This document shows positions 56,331 to 64,000 of a stretch of DNA of 64,000 nt, piece by piece. The position numbers and the translations under genes were made by a program. The stretch comes from Mixophyes australis (lineage: Eukaryota; Chordata; Amphibia; Anura; Limnodynastidae). How positions within the stretch are numbered: the first letter of the stretch is position 1; every line of letters begins with the position of its first letter. The DNA is taken from the NCBI GenBank assembly GCA_036250195.1, contig JAVHZZ010000004.1, positions 321,682,628 to 321,746,627 of the forward strand, read 5' to 3'. The notes beneath the pieces were generated by a model, which was given only the letters and a program-made list of their open reading frames with translations, did no database searches and was not told the DNA's origin.

Positions 56331-57683
56331 TTCAGAACATCACTATCATCCCCCCCTTTGGATTAAAAACATCCCCAAAGGGCAATTCAGAAGAATTCGG
56401 AGGAATTGCTCAAATTTGAATGAATACATCCGACAAGGAAATAATTTGATGGATAGATTCATAGAAATAAATTATAATAAGAATCTTGTGCAAGAGGCTT
56501 TTCAGAATATGGAAGGAATAAATAAGGATACGTTGATTTCGTATAAAACAGAAGAAAACAAAGAAGATCAAAAGAAATTCGATACTGTGTTTATTACCAA
56601 ATTCAATAGCCATTTCTACATTATTAAAAATATCATAGAAAAACATTGGCATATTCTTCTACATGATGAAATTCTACGACAGATCATTCCTACGAAACCT
56701 ACCATCATATACAGAAAAGCTGATAATGTAAGAAACATGTTTACGAACAGTTATTTACCCGTACAGAAAGAAAGACTTACTAATAGCACAGTAGGTTTTT
56801 ACTATTGCAACAATTGTTCGTGTTGCAAACACTCCAGGATAAATTCCACTATCCCTATATCATCGTATATGTCTATGACTTCAAAGGAGACATATTTAAT
56901 TAAAGAAAAAATTAGCTGTAACTCAGAAGAAATTGTTTATTTATTGGAGTGCCCATGCGGCCTCCAATATGTGGGCAGGACGAAAAGAAAATTGAGAATT
57001 CGTATTATGGAACATATACTTAACAAGTTAACCCATGCATGATACTCATGCATTCTAGTCAAATCAAGCTACTTAAGGTGTTAAAAAGGTTCTTGTCATG
57101 CATTTGGGCCATAGCCCAGGCCTCAACCACCAACCACTCCCCACTGTCACCCCCGGCAACCACCAACAAATGTTACTTCTCCTTCAAGAAATATATATAT
57201 ATATATTTTTAAAATCTTTATAAACACTTTTAACAATTAACAAATTAAATTAACAAATTAAAAACATCTTAGTATACCAAATTTCAGCCCTTTCTGAATT
57301 TTTTTCCCACACACACTAAGAATTTAGTAGGTCAGTGTATAACTCCGCCCAACAGGTGGCGCTGCAGCTTGGTTTTATTTTTTCCACACACACACACACA
57401 CACACACAGACAGACAGACTAACACATGCCACTAGACATTTATATTATAGATATTAAAAAAGTTATCACATCACATACCATATCTCAACATTTTTCAACA
57501 CGCCATAATAAAAACCCTGGAGGGTTGAAATTTATAGGCATAAAGTATGTGCCAAAGAATTGGAGAGGAGGCCACTATATCTCTGCTATGTCTAAAATAG
57601 AAACAGAATACATTTACAAATTGAAAACTTTAACTCCTTCAGGATTAAATTTAGAATTTGATTTATGCCCATTTTTAGTTTAA
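56331..57683 (+). pseudogene. Penelope-like element, C-terminal part with GIY-YIG, split by a Helitron
   Basis: The frame is open from about 56340: WIKNIPKGQFRRIRRNCS is the connector after the reverse transcriptase in Penelope-like proteins. A coil-rich segment follows, then the cysteine group YYCNNCSCCKH, then the GIY-YIG endonuclease IVYLLECPCGLQYVGRTKRK with RIRIMEH. At 57024 a 428-bp Helitron interrupts. The coding sequence continues at 57452 with SHTISQHFSTRHNKNPGGLK and the end motif ETEYIYKLKTLTPSGLN, stopping at 57681-57683. The two parts are in register when the Helitron is ignored. The endonuclease nicks DNA to prime reverse transcription. The reverse-transcriptase domain is missing (5' truncation), as is usual for these elements. 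Confidence 0.92.
57024..57451 (-). mobile_element. Helitron-like non-autonomous element, copy C
   Basis: On the plus strand it starts CAAGTTAACCCATGCATGAT and ends CTAGACATTTATATTATAGA. The flanks are CTTAA on the left and TATTAAA on the right, so insertion was between A and T with no duplication. Because the host frame is known, this copy defines the ends: 5' TCTATAATATAAATG and 3' GGGTTAACTTG. The interior is shorter than copy A. Confidence 0.88.
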
Positions 57684-57890
57684 CTATGAATCTTTTTAAA
57701 TTTTTTATTTAATTAGAAATACCTTTTTCATTTTTGGGAATTGTATAAAGTATATTCTACATTTTTATTACAATCTTCCATTTTATCTTATTTTTACATA
57801 TATATATAACTTTTTGTCTTTTCAACATTTGAATAATAAAGTTGGTTGAAAATTCAATATAAAAGGACACCAGATACTACCACTTCTATC
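57684..57890. other. 3' untranslated part of the Penelope-like element
   Basis: AT-rich, with an AATAAA at 57834-57839 just before the hammerhead-like motif. Confidence 0.5.
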
Positions 57891-57925
57891 CTTGAAAAAG
57901 TCCTATACGGATGAAACGTGTTGGC
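57888..57925 (+). ncRNA. Hammerhead-ribozyme-like motif of the Penelope-like element
   Basis: CCTTGAAAAAGTCC-TATA-CGGATGAAACGTGTTGG has the hammerhead order: a degenerate CTGATGA-type box, stem II GTCC/GGAT across a TATA loop, GAAAC, then the very short stem III ACGTGT and a GTT cleavage triplet. Hammerhead motifs of this minimal type are known in the terminal regions of Penelope-like elements, where they process the transcript. Here the first core box is altered, so activity is doubtful. Stem I partners were not established. Confidence 0.4.
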
Positions 57926-58439
57926 TAATCACTTCTCACTTTTACTTTTTGGACTCACTGGGCATTCGTCCACACAGGAAGCGCCAGAGGATCTGTGCGT
58001 TCCACATGCGTTCCACTGTGGGCGGAGAGAGCCGTGTCTACAGCGAGACATCGTTTGGAGTATCAATCCATTTCATTCAAAGAAAATCACTTCAAATAAG
58101 GATTTTTATCGATTCACTAGCATCGAGGAGAATTCTCACCATGTTGCAACAGGGAAAGAGTAGGGTAAGACCATAACCATACTTTTCTCTGCAAAAGAGC
58201 TTAAACATTGTACATTTTCCACGTGCATCTGTTTTTTCATTTACATTAGTTCTATTGTCTGCATCTAAGTATACTATGCACTGAAGCTTATCATCTTTTG
58301 TCTTACTGATCTTTCTAGCACAATGAAAGCGCTTGCAGTAACTGCTGCTTACATGGTTATCTGCCGGTAATACCATATGCCATATACCGTAATTATAAAA
58401 TCGGTACCCTTCCAGCGTTTTGACATGTTCTGCCCAGAA
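57926..58439. other. Leader-like sequence between Penelope and Tigger elements
   Basis: It may be the 5' region of a neighbouring Penelope unit, since these elements are often arranged in partial tandem. Frames of 81-94 codons overlap each other and have no motif. The left end of the Tigger element should lie here but I could not identify it. Confidence 0.35.
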
Positions 58440-59595
58440 ATGGCTCAGAAAAGATTTTCGTACAGTGCTGATTTCAAATTAAAAGTGATGCAGTTTACAA
58501 AACTGAATGGAAATAGTGCTGCTGAACGTAAGTTTGGTCCTCCTCCAACTGAGGAAACAATCCGACACTGGCTACGGGAAGAAGAAACCCTAATGAAAAA
58601 GCCACGGCAGAAGAAGGCTATGAGAGGCAAGTCAGCAAAATGGCCTGATTTAGAGAGAGAATTGAAGATATGGATTGAAGAGCAAAGGGCAATTGGAATT
58701 CCTGTGTCCACAAAAGTTACTGATTTCAAAAGGAGGACACAATTGGTGCTTCAGGTTCATGAATAGGAATGGACTAAGCATGCGTACACGCACCAGACTG
58801 CCTAAAAGCTATGAGCAGAAGGTCCTTGCATTTCATCATTTTGTCACTCAATGTCGGAAGACACATCAGTTTGAGTTGGGACAAATTGCAAATATGGGCG
58901 AAGTCCCCCTTCAATTTGATGTCCCAAGTAACAGAGCTGTTGATAAGAAGGGGGTGAAAACTGAAATTGTGAAGATAAGTGCACATGAAAAGAGCCATTA
59001 TACAGTTGTTCTAGCTTGTTGTGCCGATGGAGCCAAGCTGCCTCCTATGCTGATTTTCAAACACAATACAATGCCAAAAGAAGTCATTCCTCGAGGAGGG
59101 ATTGTCTATGTTCATGACAAGGGTTGGATGGATCAGGATGGGATCTGGTTTGAGAAAGTTTGGAGCAGGAGACATGGGGGGCTCTTATGCAAACCTGCCC
59201 TATTGGTGCTTGATCAGTTCAGGGCATACATATCACCAAACACAAAGAATATTGCTGCAGAGCAAAAAACAAAACTTGCCGTCATACCTGGAGGCTTGAC
59301 ATCCCAGCTCCAACCATTTGATGTCAGCATTAACAAACCCTTCAAAGCTGCCATGAGAGACAAATGGAACCAATGGATGAAGGCTTCTGGGAATAATTTG
59401 ACACCAGCAGGAAGAGTGAAAAAACCAACTATAGGAGAAGTTTGTACCTGGGTGAAAAGATCCTGGGATAATATCAAGATTGAAATTGTTGTCAAGTCAT
59501 TTAAGAAGTGTGGTATTTCAAATGCCATAGATGTAACTGAGTACGAGACAATATATGAAGACAGCGATTCGTCATCAAACACAGATGAGGACTAG
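58440..59595 (+). pseudogene. pogo/Tigger-type transposase pseudogene
   Basis: The start at 58440 gives MAQKRFSYSADFKLKVMQFT, the first helix-turn-helix region, then ETIRHWLREEE. The second, CENP-B-like DNA-binding region follows but is shortened: after VSTKVTDF the frame must shift by one near 58735, and about 25 residues usual in the family are missing before the WCFRFMNRNGLSMRTRT segment. The catalytic DDE_1 domain follows: NMGEVPLQFDVPSNRAVDKK (58891 onward) has glycine where the first catalytic aspartate of NMDE(V/T)P is expected; VLDQFRAY and GGLTSQLQPFDVSINKPFK keep the second and third acidic positions. The end is acidic (YEDSDSSSNTDED). The protein would cut and paste its element; this copy cannot. 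Confidence 0.92.
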
Positions 59596-59752
59596 CTAAT
59601 GGATGAAAGTTTTGACAGTGATGAATAGTTTTATGATGAATAAAACTTCAATTCAATAACTTTATGTAATACATTTTTTTTCAAATTTTGGGTCTCAAAA
59701 TTAAGGTGCGTCTTATACATGGGTGCGTCTTATACGTGGCGAAATTCAGTAC
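59596..59752 (+). mobile_element. 3' end of the pogo/Tigger element
   Basis: An AATAAA signal lies at 59639-59644. The terminus contains two GGTGCGTCTTATAC-like words at 59704 and 59723 and ends CGAAATTCAGTA. Paired GCGTCTTATAC words are familiar at ends of this group of elements. The matching left terminus was not found, so the element is probably 5'-truncated or strongly diverged there. Confidence 0.65.
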
Positions 59753-59802
59753 ATTATATAGACTACAACGACAAGCACAACAATATACCATGGCTACACA
59801 TG

Positions 59803-60011
59803 ATCTAAGTCAGTGTTTCCCAACTCCAGTCCTCAGGGACCCCTAAGAGTGCATGTTTTCCATATCTCTTTGCTGGAGCACAGGTGTATTCATTACTAAC
59901 TGACACATTTTGAAAGATACACAGGTGGTACTAATTATTTCAATTGAGACCTGGAAAGTCTGCACTGTTAGGGGTCCCTGAGGACTGGAGTTGGGAAACA
60001 TTGATCTAAGT
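59803..60011. mobile_element. hAT MITE with 8-bp duplication
   Basis: The 193-bp element spans 59811-60003. CAGTGTTTCCCAACTCCAGT then CCTCAGGGACCCCTAA is inverted at the right as TTAGGGGTCCCTGAGGACTG then GAGTTGGGAAACATTG. ATCTAAGT at 59803-59810 and 60004-60011 is a perfect 8-bp duplication. The arms of about 36 bp match almost fully, so the insertion is fairly young. Confidence 0.95.
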
Positions 60012-60739
60012 GCTAGATATCACATATGGAACACATGTGATATGATTGTTTTATGTGCTCAAAACAAACATACAACACAACACATGCACTAGTGGCAACC
60101 TAAAGTGTTAATGAGCATAATTAAATGAACAGTTGCACACACCTTTTTTTAATCACTGGCATGAAGGATCATGTTTGTTTATTTTTTATTTAAAATAAGA
60201 ATGTCTATGCAAATGCATCTCAGAATAAATTGCAATCAGAAATAAACGCAAACATATTTTATCAGTATAAAGTTAGCTAAGAGATACCCTGTAAACAGTG
60301 TTGCATAGACCTAGCATCAGATCTCGTTATCTGATACCACAATGGCCCACACACCTGCATATACTTGTCTCATTACAATCCACTATAAAAGACTGGTTCA
60401 TGCACACTTGAAGTTGGTTAAGAGTCTATAGTGGAGTTTACTGGTGTGGATTTGTATAGTGGACTTTTATTTGTATTGAGAGTTATATTTTCGGTTACTC
60501 TTGTAGAGAGACTTTAAAAGTTAGTATTTGTAAGATATTTTATGTTCCACAATAACAGTGCATCTCTATTTTCATAGGTAATATGCATTTTAATGTGTGT
60601 GTTGTTTGTATTATAAATTTTAACCCGATTTTTTGTGTGGCGGGGTGTTGTGAAGCTTTTCAACAAATATCTATTAAGATGATTCTTATGTGTATAGAAA
60701 TCTAGTGGAAAATCTTGAAAAATATAAAAAGTAATTTTA
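60012..60739. other. No gene seen
   Basis: AT-rich. A CTATAAAAG TATA-like word at 60391 may be incidental. Confidence 0.35.
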
Positions 60740-61162
60740 AGTGTGGTAAACTAAGATGCAACACATGTAAACACATAAGAAATAGAGATAAGATGGTCAT
60801 GTCCCAAGTATCTAAAGAAAGTTTTTCTATTAAACGTTTTTATAACTGACACAACTTTTGTAATCTACATACTGCAGTGCCCTTGTGGACTGCAGTACGT
60901 AGGGAGAAGAACTAGAAATTTGGAGCATAGACGGAATATTGTAAATGGTTTAGAAACCCGTAGTGTATCTAGGCATTTTAAGGAAAATCATCATAAAAAT
61001 CCTGAAGGTTTAAATATTGTAATTGTGGAATCTATAACACCTACAGCAAGGGGCGGGGACAGATTTAGGATCCTCTGTGAAAGAGAATTTTTTTGGATAT
61101 TCAAATTACACACTCTAGTCCCAGATGGTTTAAATGAAACCATGGAATTTAATTTTAGGTAA
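60740..61162 (+). pseudogene. Second Penelope-like fragment (GIY-YIG end)
   Basis: The frame-shifted remnant starts with FKCGK...RCNTCKH, the cysteine group, and continues after a shift with TTFVIYILQCPCGLQYVGRR, the GIY-YIG core. It then shows NLEHRRNIVNG with about seven residues fewer than usual between the core and the histidine, then SRHFKENHHKNPEGLN and the end motif EREFFWIFKLHTLVPDGLNE, stopping at 61160-61162. It is clearly a different copy from 56331-57683 (both end motifs present, many differences). Everything upstream of the cysteine group is lost. Confidence 0.88.
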
Positions 61163-61800
61163 TACATTCAGTAGTAAATTAGAAGTAAAGTAAGTGCCCA
61201 GTTGCCCATTTTGAGGATTTTAATGAATGATGGAGTGCCAATCAGGGAGAGTGTTATGATGTAGTTGATCCTGTAATTACGTCAAGTAATGACCTATTAA
61301 TAGATATCTCTAACCCTTGTATCGATATTATCAATAGAGATTCAAAAGATAGCTCTAGAAACAAACAAATAATACATGCATTTAATATTAAAATAACAGA
61401 AGTGTGTGTACCAGACGCAGCTTGACTTGTAGAATAAAAACAGTAAATGGATAGTCACTCATACAATGATAAAATAATCCTATCAGAAAAAGTCCAGAGT
61501 AAAAATGTCCAACATATAATAAATCGCCTGGAGTTGTTTGAAAGCATGCGTAAGAAGCTTTGTAAATTAATCCGAAAATAAATGCAGTCTCAATCCAACC
61601 TTACTGAATTTAGAGACAGTTTATGTGTAAATGAGTCCAAAACAATGTCCTGGAGCGTGATGATCTTACTTGGGGTAGCAGAGAACGTATTTGCGATGTC
61701 CCAATGGTGTTGGGGCGGGAGCTTCCAGGCAGAGAAGGAGATGATGCGGGCGGTATGTGACGATTTCTCTAATGGCCCCGGATATTGCAATTTGGGGTTT
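61163..61800. other. No gene seen
   Basis: No supported feature; a 77-codon frame at 61582 has no recognisable motif. Confidence 0.35.
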
Positions 61801-64000
61801 TTTCTCTCTCCCTAAATGTATTTGCCACAGTTTCTTGCCCTTTATTCTTAAATCCCAATTTTTAACAAATTGCTTTTCTTACTATACTTTCATGGCATTA
61901 TCTTTACAACTTTATCATCCTTCACCCTCCCTGCAGCACACACTGTCCCCTCATTACTCCACTCCCCTCTACTTAACACTAATTAACTTTTTCTTATTTG
62001 TATTTATTAACTGTGACATTGTCACCCAGACGATTAGTGGCACACATCTTATAATGATATTTTTTAAATTACCCTCTCTGCTCCATTAGGTTGTGATACC
62101 ATTAAATCCACCTCCCCCCGCTCATCTCTACATCCCTCATACAGATACATCTTTTTCAGACCACAACAGAAATCCAACAAACCTCGAGCACATCACCTGT
62201 TGTCTGCCATTTCTTTCAAAGTCTTTTAAATGTGCCCTATGAGATGCACACTCTATTTGTAACAAACTTATCTCCATACAGGACCTCTTTCTCTCAAATA
62301 GCATCAACCATCTGGCAATAACAGAAACATAGCTCACACAATCAGACACTGCATCATCTGATTTCTTTAAAACTCATTTCCCCCTCTGGGATCACAACCT
62401 TACCAGCTATAAGCTCTCAGCCAGTACTTTAACCTCTCTGCTGCCAGACTCTACCAAGCCTCCTCATACCCTCAGAAATCTTAACTTAACTTACATTAAT
62501 TTTCAATTGCTTCCCTCTTCCTCTCTAAAAAACATTCTTAACCCAATTTCTACATTCTCCACTCCTGATATGGCAGTACCACATTTTCACCAAACCCTAG
62601 CAACAGTTGATCAAGAAGTTCCAACTACTCTTCATACTCTGTATCAACTTCAATGTCAGCTGTGTAACACTAAAGTAACACAACATCTTCAAAAACTTTC
62701 ACGTGAAGCAGAAAGTCAATGGTGTAAATTCCGTACTTCTAATGATTTCCTCACGTACACTGCTATCTACCACTTCTATTGAAATGCTCTGGACACTGCC
62801 AAACAAACATACTTCCAATCTCTCATATCTGCTCAGGCTTCTAAAACCAAATCTCTTTTCAATCCTCCTACCCTAAACCCTTTGCTTGCTTTCAGTGCCC
62901 AATATCTTGCTTCCTACTTCAAGGACAGGATTGATGAGATCTGACATGAAATTGTATCCTCTTCCTCAACAAGCAGCCAGCTCAATTTCTTTCCGGCACA
63001 CACCAAGTACCTTCTTTTCATTTGATCCCGCAAATGAAGATTAAGTATCTAACAATTTCTTCCTGCTCTACTACCTCTCCTCTATTCAAATCAGTCGATC
63101 CCAGTCTCCTGTGCTCATCTCACCCTTAACTAAAATCTGTATTCTGTCTCTCTCTCTACTGGTACCTATCCGTCATTATTCAGGCACACAGTGATTACTC
63201 CTATTCTGAAAAAACAAAACTCTGATCCAAACTATCTCTCATATAACTGTCCCATTGGACCCATTTAAATTAGCCTTTCATTGCCTACACTCCACAGAGA
63301 CTGCACTGACTAAGGTTGTCAATGATTTTATCACTGCTAAATCTAAAGGCCATTACTTATTTATAATTCTCCTAGACCTCCCTGCTGCATTTGACACAGT
63401 TGACCACTCTCTTCTCATATACATGCTACAATCACTAGGTCTTCAGTACACTGTCCTATCCTTGTTTTCATCCTACCTTTCTAATTCCTCTTTCAGTGTT
63501 AGTTTCTCTGGATCTACCTCTTCTCCACTTCTTTTATCAGTTGGAATACCACAAGGCTCAGACCTCGGTCCCCTGCTCTTCTCTATCTATACCACTTCTC
63601 ATGGAAAACTAATAAGCTTCTTTGGAATTCAGTATAATCTAAATGCAGATGATACACAAATTTATCTATCCTCTCCGGATCTATCACCATCTGTATTGGC
63701 CGTGTTACTGAATGTCTTTCGGCCTTGTCCTCTCGCCACCTCAAAACCAATCTTTCAAAAACAGAGTTAATAATATTCCCACCAGCCAACAGAAAATACC
63801 TACCTGACATTTCTGCTTCTGTTAACAACATCACAATAATTCCTATCCCACAATCTTGCTGCCTAGGTGTAATCCTACCCTTTGTTTCCTATTATTCTCT
63901 ATATATAAATCTCTTCCGGAAAACATATTCAATTCCACAACAACCCTCTTAATTGCCCTAGGGTACCCTATTGCCAACCCTTTACACAGTTCACACAAGA
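61800..64000 (+). pseudogene. L2/CR1-like LINE, decayed, running off the window
   Basis: 61800-62090 is pyrimidine-rich and may be the leader or the end of the first ORF. The endonuclease part begins near 62170; near 62235-62340 HSICNKLISIQDLF and LAITET appear, then a TAG at 62330-62332 where tryptophan of the 'AITETWL' motif is expected. Linker sequence (62475-63000) has several stops and shifts. The reverse transcriptase at 63255-63770 shows [51 protein letters not shown] and ADDTQIYLS; the YADD tyrosine is asparagine here (AAT at 63642). The element copies itself by target-primed reverse transcription; this copy is dead. The 3' end lies beyond 64000, but its group's tail is probably the kind seen at 17050, 18100 and 30500. 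Confidence 0.88.

Overview
The window looks like intergenic or deep-intronic DNA from a vertebrate, most probably an anuran amphibian. I found no host exon that I can defend and no rRNA, tRNA or CRISPR. The organism call is an inference. It rests on the mix of repeats: BED-finger hAT transposons, Penelope-like GIY-YIG elements, pogo/Tigger and Tc1 transposases, an L1/Tx1-type LINE fragment, an L2/CR1-like LINE, a tRNA-derived SINE with an L2-like tail, Harbinger-like fragments, many short hAT MITEs and long (TA)n/(CA)n arrays. Almost all recognisable coding capacity belongs to mobile elements, and every such gene is broken.

Layout. 1-3060: purine-rich minisatellites (units of about 76, 78 and 26 bp), then a first copy of an interspersed repeat. 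3.1-11.7 kb: unique-looking AT-rich DNA with a hAT MITE, a degenerate 109-bp array and a CA array. 11722-16179: hAT element 1, 8-bp target duplication ATTAACAT, transposase pseudogene. 16.5-18.1 kb: two LINE-like tails. 18232-24165: hAT element 2, 8-bp duplication GTTATAAC, with a transposase of about 920 codons broken by one stop codon and flanked by tandem arrays whose units are both 100 bp. 24.2-30 kb: Harbinger-like repeat, hAT MITE (8-bp duplication GCTTTCCC) and a 28-bp minisatellite inside a 1.2-kb repeat with TGTCAC...GTGACA ends. 30.1-33.6 kb: two copies of one MITE, the first split by a SINE, and a Harbinger-type MADF exon fragment. 36281-38720: hAT element 3, an internally deleted relative of element 2 that carries a later 255-bp insertion. 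42.8-45.2 kb: a Helitron-like element, a 467-bp spaced duplication, an unidentified coding remnant and a CCCGGG-rich MITE. 47.1-48.2 kb: Tc1, L1 and Harbinger-like fragments end to end. 48.2-54.4 kb: a C-poor, purine-rich domain interrupted by a repeat with TGTCGACA-rich flanks that holds a second Helitron. 56.3-57.9 kb: the 3' part of a Penelope-like element split by a third Helitron, with a hammerhead-like motif after it. 58.4-59.75 kb: pogo/Tigger relic. 59.8-60 kb: hAT MITE. 60.7-61.2 kb: second Penelope fragment. 61.8-64 kb: L2/CR1-like LINE running off the window.

The strongest observations are: (i) three related hAT elements share a TCTCGCGAGA-like box 140-154 bp inside the left end, tandem arrays at fixed places and unlike left and right subterminal structure; (ii) a Helitron insertion into the Penelope reading frame whose conceptual removal leaves the frame intact, which fixes both Helitron ends to the base and shows an unusual CTTG 3' end; and (iii) two unassigned items, a 255-bp insertion with a 14-bp duplication and a minus-strand coding remnant at 44.6-44.9 kb.
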